The position numbers and the translations under genes were made by a program. Shown piece after piece: positions 17,300-26,485 of a stretch of 64,000 nt of DNA. This DNA comes from Salinibacterium sp. (GTDB taxonomy: Bacteria; Actinomycetota; Actinomycetes; Actinomycetales; Microbacteriaceae). The stretch covers positions 44,178 to 108,177 of the forward strand of contig SCSV01000286.1 in assembly GCA_004297555.1 (NCBI GenBank), read 5' to 3'. The notes beneath the pieces were generated by a model that saw only the letters and a list, made by a program, of their open reading frames with translations, was not told the origin of the DNA and did no database searches. Within the stretch, counting starts at the first letter, position 1. Each line of letters opens with the position of its first letter.

Positions 17300-19675
17300 A
17301 TGGCCGCGGTCACGAACAACATCGAGTCGCACAATGCGCGGGGCATCGAGCGCTCGGACGTGGTGGTCGACAGTGGAAATCTCCACGGTCTCGGCGCGGC
17401 CGCGGTGAATCAGGCGTCGCTCGCGAAGAGCCACACCATGCTGACGAAGTTCGTCTGGTTCCGCTCGATGCTCGAACGCGAGCTGCAGCTGCAGAGCTAC
17501 AAGCTGGTGAAGGAGGACGGCCTGTACCGGTTCGTCCTCACGCCTGGGCTGCGGAAGGAAGCCGTGCCGTGGCAGCGCTTCGCCGCCGAGCGGTACACGA
17601 AGGCGCTGCTCTGGGGAACGGACAACGCGAAGATGCAGTGCCCCACGTTCGCGATTCCGGCCGGCGGCGTGATGGTCGGCGGCACGTGCCCCGGTGCGGA
17701 CGCCGGTCAGACGGTCACGCCGGTGAACGCCCGCGTGGCGCGTCTCGAAGGCGCTGCAGACGGCTGGCACCTCCGCACCGAAGCACCGGGCACCGGCGTG
17801 AAGCCGCTGGTGAAGGAAGGGCTTGCCGTCTGCCAGAGCTGCGTGACCGCCGATGCGCTCGTTCTCGTCCGCAATCGCGGACTCGTCCCCATTGGAGAGC
17901 TGGTCAACGCCGGCATGGTGGAAGTGTGGAGCGGAAAGTCGTGGCAGAAGACGCATGCCGTGTTCAACGGCGTTCTGCCGACGTTCCTGGTGACACTGTC
18001 CGATGGGCGCACGATTCGCGCAACTGGAGACCACAACTTCATTCTCGCTGACAACTCTCGCGTTCGGGCCGATGAGCTTCAAGAGGGAGAAGCACTCCCG
18101 TGGGAACTTCCGGAGCCCGATGCATCGAACTTCGACGTGACGGGACGGCTGCCGCTCGTTCACCTTGAAGAGCAGCACTTCAACGAGAAGCGAGGCCAGC
18201 TCCCGACACAGTGGTCTCGTGAGTTGGGCCTCTGGCTCGGCTACATCATCGGGGACGGATGGTTCAACGGAAGCGTCAAGCATCCGACCATCGGCATTTG
18301 CGCGGCGGAGCAAGACCGCGGTGACCTCGACCACATCAACGCATTTGTGTCGAGGTGGACAGGTTCGGAAGCCGAGGTGAACGTCAGTGAGGTCGAACGT
18401 TCGAATGACCTCGTCACGTGCGAGACGCCACAGTCGATGGCGAAGGTTTTCTGGCGTCAGAAGTCGGCTGTGGCACTCGCGTTGGGGCTTGGGCTCAAGA
18501 AAGCCAAGGCGGACACGAGAACGCCGGAGTCCATCTGGTCGGCGCCGATGGATGCGGTTTCGGGCTATCTCTCCGGCCTTTTCTCCACTGATGGGAGCGT
18601 CGGCTTTCGAGGGCACGGAGTTGAGATTTCGTTCGCTTCAGTTTCGCGCACGCTCGTCGATGAGGTTCGACAGCTGCTCATCATGTTCGGCATCAAGTCG
18701 AGCTTGACGAAGTACAAGAGCAATGAGGAGCGCGGCTACCTTCCGTTATGGAAGGTCTCGCTGACTTGCCACGAGAGCATCATGCGCTTTCGGAAGCACG
18801 TCGGATTCTTCAATGAGCGCAAGTCGAAAAAGCTGGAAGCGTTCATCATCAGTCCGAAGTTCTCTCACCGTGAGCGCAAGACGAATGCGCACGTCGAGAG
18901 TGTCGTTCCTACCGGTAAACTCGAGCCAGTATTCGACCTCGTCAACGTCGGGCCTGAGCACCAGTTCACAGCCAACGGCATCAGCATTTCAAATTGCTAC
19001 GCGACCGAGGGCTCGTTCAGCCGGTCGAGTGTTCAAACGGATGAACTCGTACGCTTCTGGTGGATTCGCTCGCAGCTGCAGAACAAGAACGAGGCGCTAC
19101 TGGAGCAGGTCTTCGTCGACTCCATTCTCTCGCTGCCGTTCAAGCACGACCGCCACGGCATCAAGCCCATCCGCCTGCACGACTCGGGTGACTTCTTCTC
19201 ACAGAAGTACGCCGAGATGTGGCTGCGCGTTGCTGACGAGCTGGCGGTGCGGATGCCCGAGGTCGTCATCTGGGCTCCGACGCGCACGTGGGCACAGGGC
19301 GGGTGGACGGAGTTCTGGAACCAGCGGCTGCCGCGCTTGAAGAGCGTTCAGTTGGGAAGACGCCCCAACCTGATGGTGCGCCCCAGCGCGTACAACTTCG
19401 GAGACGCCGCGCCGGAAGCGATGGCGCAGGGGAACTCGCGCGGCTCGACGTCCCTCTACGCGGTGCACGCGCGCGTGCCGGCGGAGCTGAAGAACAGGAC
19501 GGACGCCACGAAGGTCGGCCTCACGCGAGGGCTCGAGCCACGCGCCGACTTCAACTGTCAGGTGTACGGAGCGGAGACGGCGTCGTGCACCGCTTCGCTC
19601 GCGCCGGATGGAAAGCGCGGCTGCCGCGCGTGCTGGGTTCACCCTGAGTTGAGGATTAATTATTCTGCTCACTAG
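17300..19675 (+). CDS. Gp88-like (mycobacteriophage gene product 88 family) protein interrupted by an intein
   Basis: GGTCPGADAG...KEGLAVCQS|CYATEG...IRLHDSGDFFSQKYAEMW. Confidence 0.7.
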   Translation: MAAVTNNIESHNARGIERSDVVVDSGNLHGLGAAAVNQASLAKSHTMLTKFVWFRSMLERELQLQSYKLVKEDGLYRFVLTPGLRKEAVPWQRFAAERYTKALLWGTDNAKMQCPTFAIPAGGVMVGGTCPGADAGQTVTPVNARVARLEGAADGWHLRTEAPGTGVKPLVKEGLAVCQSCVTADALVLVRNRGLVPIGELVNAGMVEVWSGKSWQKTHAVFNGVLPTFLVTLSDGRTIRATGDHNFILADNSRVRADELQEGEALPWELPEPDASNFDVTGRLPLVHLEEQHFNEKRGQLPTQWSRELGLWLGYIIGDGWFNGSVKHPTIGICAAEQDRGDLDHINAFVSRWTGSEAEVNVSEVERSNDLVTCETPQSMAKVFWRQKSAVALALGLGLKKAKADTRTPESIWSAPMDAVSGYLSGLFSTDGSVGFRGHGVEISFASVSRTLVDEVRQLLIMFGIKSSLTKYKSNEERGYLPLWKVSLTCHESIMRFRKHVGFFNERKSKKLEAFIISPKFSHRERKTNAHVESVVPTGKLEPVFDLVNVGPEHQFTANGISISNCYATEGSFSRSSVQTDELVRFWWIRSQLQNKNEALLEQVFVDSILSLPFKHDRHGIKPIRLHDSGDFFSQKYAEMWLRVADELAVRMPEVVIWAPTRTWAQGGWTEFWNQRLPRLKSVQLGRRPNLMVRPSAYNFGDAAPEAMAQGNSRGSTSLYAVHARVPAELKNRTDATKVGLTRGLEPRADFNCQVYGAETASCTASLAPDGKRGCRACWVHPELRINYSAH
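17840..18994 (+). mobile_element. Intein 2 (385 aa) with LAGLIDADG endonuclease
   Basis: CVTADALVLVRNRGLVPIGELV; ATGDHNFIL; LGLWLGYIIGDGWFNGS and YLSGLFSTDGSV; VFDLVNVGPEHQFTANGISISN|C. Confidence 0.9.
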
Positions 19676-19705
19676 CGACGCAGCACGGGTGCTACGCTGG
19701 CCGCT

Positions 19706-20200
19706 ATGCTCAAGAAGCACGAAGACGTGTCGTGGGTCGACGCTGCTCGATTCTGGGAGCGCGTCGAAAAAACTGATGGATGTTGGCTGTGGAAGGGCAA
19801 AGGACGTCGTGGGTCATCAACTGGTCCTCAGTACGGATGCTTTACTTTCCGTGGCGAACGGCGAGCCGAGACTTCCAACCGAGCCGCGTGGCGTGTCCAG
19901 AAAGGACCAATTCCGAAGGGGAAGTGCGTTCTTCACAAGTGTGACAACTCCATCTGCGTTCGTGGTTCTCACCTGTTTCTCGGAACGCGGACGGAAAACT
20001 CCGCCGACATGGTCAAGAAGGGACGACAGGCGAAGGGTACTGACAAGCCGAATGCGAAGCTCGACGAGCAACGGGTGCGCGACTTCCGGCGTCGACACAA
20101 GAACGGTGAATCGCCGACTGTCCTCGCGAAGGAAGCTGGGATGCACATCCGTTCGTTCTGGTCCGTTCTCCGTCGGGAGACGTGGGCATGGGTGATTTAA
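19706..20200 (+). CDS. HNH endonuclease (homing-type)
   Basis: CWLWKGKG...YGCFTFRG...CVLHKCDNSICVRGSHLFLGTRTEN. Confidence 0.85.
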   Translation: MLKKHEDVSWVDAARFWERVEKTDGCWLWKGKGRRGSSTGPQYGCFTFRGERRAETSNRAAWRVQKGPIPKGKCVLHKCDNSICVRGSHLFLGTRTENSADMVKKGRQAKGTDKPNAKLDEQRVRDFRRRHKNGESPTVLAKEAGMHIRSFWSVLRRETWAWVI

Positions 20201-21099
20201 AGCGAACGTTCGGCGACTACGAGATTCGCGCGTACCGTCGCGAGAGTGACAGCTACATCTCCGTCAGCGCGAACTGGTTGAAGACCCCGCTCGGACAGGA
20301 CGACCGCATCGGCTCTGCGGAATTCTGGGAGAGAGAAGACGACCTGTTCCCCGAGCAGGTTTGGGTGCTCGAAGCGCACCAGCGCAAGGGTATTGCCACG
20401 AAGATGTACGAGTTGGCGTCGGAGATTTCTGGTGGAAAGCCCGTTTCGAACAGTGACCGTCAAAGTTCTCAGGGTTGGGCGTTTCGCAATAGGCTGGGAG
20501 CCGTGTCCGCGACCATCATCGACCAGGGCTCGTTCTCTCACGCTCTACTCGCCAAGGCGGGCAGCGAAGCCGTGACTTCGTCCCTGAACATCGAGGGCAC
20601 CGCGTCCACGCAGCCAGTCGGCTTCGAGGCGTACGAAACTGCGCCGTGCAAGCTGTTCAAGACTCCCGGCCAGAAAGTCGCCCCAGAGCACAAACGCCCT
20701 CCGTGTCAGGTGCAGCTCACCGCGACCGAAGACGGCACGTCGATGGCGGTGCGTCTCTGCGACGACGGCAAGGGAACCGTGGCGCCGGTGAAGAGCGTTG
20801 ACGAGGCGAAGCAGGTCATCGACCGCTACTGCAAATGCGCGCGCAACAAGCCGGCGAGCACCCGCGTGAAGTGCGCACGCAAGACGGTGGGGTTGAGTGG
20901 TGACCGCGGCGAGCTGAGCACGTCCGTGATGGAGGTCTACCCGCCGGAGCGTCTCGCGCCCACGATGGTGAAGAAGTACGGGAACAAGGAAGCTGCCGCA
21001 GCGGCCGCCCAACAGTCTGCGATGAACTACCCATCTGGTGATGTGCACCGCATCTACTGGGAGAGCGTGCACCAGTTGATTCGTCGCGGGGTACACTGA
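20188..21099 (+). CDS. Protein with GNAT-like acetyltransferase motif
   Basis: VWVLEAHQRKGIATKMYELAS. Confidence 0.5.
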   Translation: MGDLKRTFGDYEIRAYRRESDSYISVSANWLKTPLGQDDRIGSAEFWEREDDLFPEQVWVLEAHQRKGIATKMYELASEISGGKPVSNSDRQSSQGWAFRNRLGAVSATIIDQGSFSHALLAKAGSEAVTSSLNIEGTASTQPVGFEAYETAPCKLFKTPGQKVAPEHKRPPCQVQLTATEDGTSMAVRLCDDGKGTVAPVKSVDEAKQVIDRYCKCARNKPASTRVKCARKTVGLSGDRGELSTSVMEVYPPERLAPTMVKKYGNKEAAAAAAQQSAMNYPSGDVHRIYWESVHQLIRRGVH

Positions 21100-21611
21100 T
21101 GAAAGGTGCCGGCATCATCATCGCGGGCGCGGGTGCAGCGCTTATCGGCTACGCGCTCTTCTCCCCGTTCCGTGTCGTGATGGGTTTCAGGAAGGGAGTT
21201 CCATTCCCGGTGACTGTGCGCAGAGTCGGGCGTCTGTGGAACGGTGACTGGGCATGGATGGAGCTGAAGGCAGCCGATGCCTTTGAAGGTCTGCGTCGTT
21301 CAGCGTACGCGGCTGGTCTCGACTTGCCACTCTCAGCGGCGTTTCGCAGCTGGCAGGAGCAAGCAGCGATGAAGGCAAAGCGATTGCTCTTCGGTGGTCC
21401 TCCGACCGCAGACCCGGGGTACTCGAACCACCAAGAAGGCACCACGGTCGACATCGACATCGGCGTGAGAGACGCGATGACGAACTACCGGTCGAGTCGC
21501 GTCTGGCACTGGCTTCGAGAGAACGCTCGCTCGTATGGATTCGTCGACGACGTCTACCAGCCTGGGAATCCGAAGTACGAACCGTGGCACTGGAGATATT
21601 ACGGAGAATGA
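21099..21611 (+). CDS. Membrane-anchored M15-like (D-Ala-D-Ala) peptidase
   Basis: N-terminal TM; AAFRSWQEQ, SNHQEGTTVDIDI, EPWHWRYYG. Confidence 0.8.
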   Translation: MKGAGIIIAGAGAALIGYALFSPFRVVMGFRKGVPFPVTVRRVGRLWNGDWAWMELKAADAFEGLRRSAYAAGLDLPLSAAFRSWQEQAAMKAKRLLFGGPPTADPGYSNHQEGTTVDIDIGVRDAMTNYRSSRVWHWLRENARSYGFVDDVYQPGNPKYEPWHWRYYGE

Positions 21612-21625
21612 CGTAGAAACTTGGA

Positions 21626-22132
21626 GTGGCAGGTTTAGGTCAGAGCGAACGTCTTCATCGGGCCATCAAGGTTCTGCGTCGTCGGTCGGACCTTGTAGAG
21701 CAGTGGGAGGCAAGATTATTTTTCGATGGGCGATGTTGGAGGTACCCAGCAAAAGGGTACCCAAACGTCAACGTGAACGGAGAGACGTTCAAGCTATCGA
21801 GAATTCTTTACGCGCTTCGGCACGGAGTCCCGAGAGATGGTTTGGACGTATGTCACAAATGCGACCGTGGGGATAAAGGATGCATGACCGACGACCACAT
21901 GTTTTTGGGCACGAGACAAGAAAACAATCGGGACCGTGACGTGAAGAACCGGCAAGTTCGTGGTGATGCACATGGGATGAGCCGGTTGTCCGCAGCTCAG
22001 GTCGTGGAGATTAGAAAGGTACGGGAACAAGACCCAAGCATCTCTGGGGCAGAGCTGGGAAGAAGATTTGGTATCTGTCCACAAGCCGCGAACGCAATTC
22101 TTCGTCGCGTGAGGTGGTCACACGTTGCCTGA
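21626..22132 (+). CDS. HNH endonuclease (homing-type)
   Basis: LDVCHKCDRGDKGCMTDDHMFLGTRQENNRD. Confidence 0.8.
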   Translation: MAGLGQSERLHRAIKVLRRRSDLVEQWEARLFFDGRCWRYPAKGYPNVNVNGETFKLSRILYALRHGVPRDGLDVCHKCDRGDKGCMTDDHMFLGTRQENNRDRDVKNRQVRGDAHGMSRLSAAQVVEIRKVREQDPSISGAELGRRFGICPQAANAILRRVRWSHVA

Positions 22133-22175
22133 AATTTGGAGGCTGCTCGACTCGCATGAAAGGATGTTCGAACCC

Positions 22176-22673
22176 ATGGCTCAGTACTACGACTCGAGCA
22201 CCTCACCGTTCTACCGGAACCGTTACCCGCGACCTCCGATGCTCGACAAGGGCAATCTCGGGCCCCCCATCTTCGGTCCGTACCAGCAGCGGTGGGACCC
22301 GAACACGCGTGCGTGGTACCGGCCGGATGGTTCGCGCGCTCCACTCGCGGGGTTCGGTGGGCTCGGTGAGACGCTGCTCCCTGAGCTGGACTTCACCGCG
22401 AGCACGACTCCCGAGGTAGTCGACCGGCAGACGTTCTTCACACTCGCTGTCGCCGTCGCACTCGGGCTGGGTGGAGGCTGGGCACTGGAGAAGCACCACA
22501 AGATGGCGGGTTTCGCCATGCTCGGGCTGGGTGGAGTCGCTGCCATCACCGCGGTGCTGATGCTCAAGCGCAACGTCGATGCACGCAACAGCTTCCTCGC
22601 GTGGCAACAGGCGCCCGCTCCTCCGCCGCCGGGCCTTCCGGGCTCCGGCATGATTGCCGGCTGGAGGGGCTGA
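22176..22673 (+). CDS. Membrane protein of virion module
   Basis: FFTLAVAVALGLGGGWALE, MAGFAMLGLGGVAAITAVLML. Confidence 0.6.
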   Translation: MAQYYDSSTSPFYRNRYPRPPMLDKGNLGPPIFGPYQQRWDPNTRAWYRPDGSRAPLAGFGGLGETLLPELDFTASTTPEVVDRQTFFTLAVAVALGLGGGWALEKHHKMAGFAMLGLGGVAAITAVLMLKRNVDARNSFLAWQQAPAPPPPGLPGSGMIAGWRG

Positions 22674-23005
22674 TGAAGACCGGCGGCAAGGTGGCGTTGG
22701 GGATTGCGGCTGCCGGCGTGGCCGGCTTCGCGCTCTACTCGATTTTCAAGCGGCGCTCCTCTGGACTCATCCCCTCTGACCCCGCCGAGTGGTCGCTTCC
22801 CACCTTCACCACCACGCAGGAGTTCTTCACTCCGGCTCCTCCGCCTCCTCCGCCCACGACAGGGACGTGGCGCTTCGGTGTGGAAGTCATTCCCATCGTT
22901 CCGTCTTCCCTGAACTCGTCATGCACCTCGTCGCGGCAGTGCGGTGAGGGCACTGTCTGCATCAACGGGACGTGCCGTCCCGAAGCGGAGTGGAACGAGA
23001 GCTAG
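22673..23005 (+). CDS. N-terminal TM protein with Cys-rich tail
   Basis: VALGIAAAGVAGFALYSIFKRR; SSCTSSRQCGEGTVCINGTCRPE. Confidence 0.6.
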   Translation: MKTGGKVALGIAAAGVAGFALYSIFKRRSSGLIPSDPAEWSLPTFTTTQEFFTPAPPPPPPTTGTWRFGVEVIPIVPSSLNSSCTSSRQCGEGTVCINGTCRPEAEWNES

Positions 23006-23013
23006 GAGCCGTC

Positions 23014-23298
23014 GTGCGCGTGGTGAACGTGGTGAGACCAACCGACGGAATGGAGTTGCAGCTGCGGCTCTGCACTGGCGGGCTCGATTGCGTGCTGCCG
23101 CCGTTCTCGACTCCGTCGCGCGCGTTCAGCGGAGTCGGTACATTCATCACCGAGTGGGAAGAGAGCGCTCAGCGGGCCATGCAAGCGGAGCCGCTGTACT
23201 TCCGCAACTGGGACCGCGTGAAGACGACACTGCTCGTGGTCGTCAGCGGCGTACTCGCGTGGCAGCTCGTGAAGAAGCGGAAGACACTCTTCGATTGA
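23014..23298 (+). CDS. Tail-anchored small membrane protein
   Basis: C-terminal TTLLVVVSGVLAWQLVKKRKTLFD. Confidence 0.55.
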   Translation: MRVVNVVRPTDGMELQLRLCTGGLDCVLPPFSTPSRAFSGVGTFITEWEESAQRAMQAEPLYFRNWDRVKTTLLVVVSGVLAWQLVKKRKTLFD

Positions 23299-23914
23299 GA
23301 GCCTGCTCTTTTCGAGTTGCCCACTTCACATTGCCCGGTTCGTAGTTTCCGTCGTTGTTGATGCGCTCGATGGTGAGGTGAGGAGCTGGGCGCCGGCCAA
23401 CGTCGGAGAGGAAATCGTTGAACGAATTGAGCCAGCGGCGGCAAACCTTGATGCCGCGTCCACCGTAGTTCTCCCAGCTATCGGATTTCGGATTGGTACA
23501 GCGCTGCTTCATAGCTGTCCAGATGGCGTACTCCGGCATCTTTCGTACGCGCTTCCACTGATTGAGCCACGCTTGCCGTGCACAACCACAACTGGTCGTT
23601 CGTCCACCGAGCAGATTTGAGGGGTGGACCTTTCCCGTGCTGCCACAGTCGCAGACGCACATGATTTTGCCGTCGGGGCAAACGAATCTTGTCCACAACC
23701 GGCCAAACCGACGTCCCAAAATTGGGACCTTCTTCTCCAGTGGGGTAGAAATGTCCTTGCCAGACCACTGGCGGAGGTAGTGACCGTTGCACAGGCCTTT
23801 GGCTCTGACCGGCTTCGAACACTTCGGTGAGCAGGGGGCGGAACAGGTCACCATGTTTCTACCTATATCACCTTTCTGGTATACCGTGAAGAGCATCGCA
23901 CTCGTCGGGGTCAC
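23243..23914 (-). CDS. Zn-ribbon plus HNH-like homing endonuclease
   Basis: CVCDCGSTGKVHPSNLLGGRTTSCGC; YGGRGIKVCRRW...TIERINNDGNYEPGNVKWAT. Confidence 0.8.
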   Translation of the reverse strand: MTPTSAMLFTVYQKGDIGRNMVTCSAPCSPKCSKPVRAKGLCNGHYLRQWSGKDISTPLEKKVPILGRRFGRLWTRFVCPDGKIMCVCDCGSTGKVHPSNLLGGRTTSCGCARQAWLNQWKRVRKMPEYAIWTAMKQRCTNPKSDSWENYGGRGIKVCRRWLNSFNDFLSDVGRRPAPHLTIERINNDGNYEPGNVKWATRKEQALNRRVSSASSRAATRVRR

Positions 23915-23947
23915 CGCCGCACTCGTCTACGTTCTCGTTCGCAGGAA

Positions 23948-24382
23948 GTGAGAAAGTTCATCGTGCGCGACGACATCAACATCGACCCCGGAAACGTCCC
24001 ACGCCCGGCGGAGTCCCCTCGAATTCCGTCTCCGGCCGAAGAGAAGACTGACCCGGCGATGCGCGTCATTCGGGAGAAGATGCACAGCGAGTTGAACTGG
24101 CAGGGCGCGAAGCTCACCGCCGCGATGTGTGTGGTGGCCATCGGCACGGCATTCGGCGCGTACGCGTTCGTGATGAACTCCGCCTCTGCGCAGACCGATG
24201 CCGGACTCAAACCGCTCGCCGAGATTCAAAAGGCGCAGGACGCGCGCCTCACCACGCTCGAGAAACGTTTCGACCGCTTCGAGGAGCGCACCGACAAGCA
24301 GATGAACCTGCTGTTGGACGCTGCCCGCGTACCCGAGACGAAGAGACCAGCTCCGCTTCAGAAGGACGGCGGTGGGGAGTAG
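23948..24382 (+). CDS. Single-TM protein
   Basis: LTAAMCVVAIGTAFGAYAFVM. Confidence 0.55.
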   Translation: MRKFIVRDDINIDPGNVPRPAESPRIPSPAEEKTDPAMRVIREKMHSELNWQGAKLTAAMCVVAIGTAFGAYAFVMNSASAQTDAGLKPLAEIQKAQDARLTTLEKRFDRFEERTDKQMNLLLDAARVPETKRPAPLQKDGGGE

Positions 24383-24395
24383 CTGTTGGGCTCGC

Positions 24396-24941
24396 CTACT
24401 TCTCGTCTTTGGGTGGCCACAACCCGACCATCTGCAGCTGCGTGCTCACCGCGTTCTCGATGAGTGTGATGAGCGTCTTTCCGGTACCGCGCGATTGTTT
24501 CGTGAGAGCGGCGTGCATCTTCTCCGGCAGTCGAACGGTGAATGAAACGGTCTTCGGCTTCTTGGGTTTTGCCGGGAGCTGGTCCTTGTTCCACCGCTGT
24601 TGGTAGTGCCTTCGGCACATGCCGCGTGCGAGGGCGCGTTCTTCGCACGACTTCCCGTCTGCGTCCTTCATGAAGCAATACAGGAGGTCATTCGGTGCAG
24701 GTCCGAGCGGCATTTTTCCATTCTCCTTGTTTCGAGCTGTCCGCTGTGCGCGCCATTCGTGGCGAAGACAGCCGCAGCTCTTCGTGAATCCGCCGAGTAG
24801 AGAGCCGATGGCGATGTACTTCTTGGTACCGCAATCGCACCGACATAGCATCTTGTGTCCGCGGCGAGGTCCAATGCCTATCAGTCGGCCTATTCGCTTC
24901 CCGAGGAGCGTTGGCCACTGTGCAGGGTAGGGCATCAGCAC
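24396..24941 (-). CDS. Zn-ribbon domain fused to ribbon-helix-helix-like C-terminus
   Basis: CRCDCGTKKYIAIGSLLGGFTKSCGC; KTVSFTVRLPEKMHAALTKQSRGTGKTLITLIENAV. Confidence 0.65.
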   Translation of the reverse strand: MLMPYPAQWPTLLGKRIGRLIGIGPRRGHKMLCRCDCGTKKYIAIGSLLGGFTKSCGCLRHEWRAQRTARNKENGKMPLGPAPNDLLYCFMKDADGKSCEERALARGMCRRHYQQRWNKDQLPAKPKKPKTVSFTVRLPEKMHAALTKQSRGTGKTLITLIENAVSTQLQMVGLWPPKDEK

Positions 24942-25057
24942 GAACGGATAACACGAACGTCGAAGCTTAGGAACCTGCCCCTTGCCGAGTTCCTAGACAC
25001 ACCCCCCATATCGTTTCTCCTGTGGGCAGTCACCACGCCCTTTCACATGGAGAAACG

Positions 25058-25636
25058 ATGAGCACCAACCTTCAGCACTTCGGACTCGGCAACGTGGCGG
25101 CGATGGTCGGCCTCCAGCCTTCCAACCTCAAGCGATACGCCGCGCTCGCAGCCGGTGGAGTCGGTGGCGTGATGGGCAGCGACTTCGTGCAGTCGCAGCT
25201 GCTCCCTCGCGTCGGCGTGCGTGTCCCGGTGAAGTGGGCTCCGCTCTTCACGGCACTCTTCGGCGTCATGGGCGGCACGTTCGCGACGCGGAAGCTCCAC
25301 ATGCCGAACATCGGCACCGGCATGTTGGTCGGCGGGCTCGCGGTCGGAGCTTCGGCGGCCATCTCGATGCTGCTCGCCCCCGCAGTCGTGGCGACCACCG
25401 ACTCGGGTCAGCCGGTCGCCGGTCTCGGCTTCGGTCGCGTCTTCTCGCGCGGCGTGCGCGGCCTCGGGCTCGGACGCGTCCCGGGCAACCCCATGCTGTT
25501 CGGTGCCGGCACCCCGAACATGGCCGGCGCGCGCATGTTCAACGGCGCGACCGTCGCCATCGAGCAACCCGGACTGCTCCAGGGCGCGACCGTCGCCATC
25601 GAGCCCTCCAACCGCTTCGCCGCCGCGCTGACGTAA
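25058..25636 (+). CDS. Gly/Ala-rich membrane-active virion candidate
   Basis: Multiple hydrophobic segments; duplicated GATVAIEQPGLLQGATVAIEPSN. Confidence 0.5.
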   Translation: MSTNLQHFGLGNVAAMVGLQPSNLKRYAALAAGGVGGVMGSDFVQSQLLPRVGVRVPVKWAPLFTALFGVMGGTFATRKLHMPNIGTGMLVGGLAVGASAAISMLLAPAVVATTDSGQPVAGLGFGRVFSRGVRGLGLGRVPGNPMLFGAGTPNMAGARMFNGATVAIEQPGLLQGATVAIEPSNRFAAALT

Positions 25637-25721
25637 GCGCCGCCGCACCACCGCACGTAGTCGAGCGCCCGAAAGGGCATCACGCAGTTCAACGTCGTAC
25701 CCAGCAGGAGCAGCACAGACC

Positions 25722-26351
25722 ATGAACCAGATTGCGATTCCCACGAACAAGCCGGGTGAGGTCTACATCCCCGCGCTGGGCAAGACGTTCCAGCAAATCG
25801 AGCTGCGAGAGGACGATGTCTACGACACCATCCTCATCACGGCCGCGTCGCAGGCGAACCTCACCTACACGTTCTGGCGCGACGTGCAGAACAAGGACCT
25901 GCAGGACTGCAACCTCCCCAACCCGAGCCGCATCCAGTCGGGCGACGAGGTCGCCATCTTCCGCATCGGCGTGCACCCGCGCGAGGCCGTCGGCAACACG
26001 CTGCCGGTGTTCAACGACTACCGCAAGGTCGTCGCGGCGGCGCACCTCGAGGTCATCTTCAACCGCCGGCCCATCACCAGCGGGCCCATCATCAAGTACC
26101 CCTCGGGTCTCGGCATCGGTGGGTTCTCGGACGAGACCGGCGCCACCGCGGTCAGCATCGGTGTGCCCTCGGTCGCGGCGGCCCCGACCCTGTTCGTCCC
26201 GCAGCAGCTGAAGGACGACGACGACGTGAAGAGCAAGCTCCGCTTCCTCGCGGCGGACTGGATTTCGGGGTACGTGGCGCCGGTGACGGCGAACACGGTG
26301 CGCATGACCCTGTTCCTCCACGGCGTGATGAAGAACCCGCTCGGCAAGTAG
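25722..26351 (+). CDS. Candidate capsid protein 1 (209 aa)
   Basis: No TM; position at head of membrane-protein block; beta-rich appearance; no family assignment possible by eye. Confidence 0.4.
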   Translation: MNQIAIPTNKPGEVYIPALGKTFQQIELREDDVYDTILITAASQANLTYTFWRDVQNKDLQDCNLPNPSRIQSGDEVAIFRIGVHPREAVGNTLPVFNDYRKVVAAAHLEVIFNRRPITSGPIIKYPSGLGIGGFSDETGATAVSIGVPSVAAAPTLFVPQQLKDDDDVKSKLRFLAADWISGYVAPVTANTVRMTLFLHGVMKNPLGK

Positions 26352-26485
26352 TCCAGTCGGGAGTGCGCCGTCGGAGCAGAACACCGACGGCGCACCTCCC
26401 AAGCAGCACGCAGCACAGCGCGTAAGCGCAAACACTTTTCCGGGGTCGTCCCCACGGGGCCTGCCCCACAGCACCGGGAGCCTCG

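Noticed and set aside
17273-18616. 447-aa minus-strand ORF across intein 2
   Set aside because: Antisense shadow of the clearly motif-bearing intein/Gp88 gene.
25544-25603. Short tandem repeat GGCGCGACCGTCGCCATCGAG x2
   Set aside because: In-frame coding duplication (GATVAIE), period about 39 bp; ordinary protein repeat.
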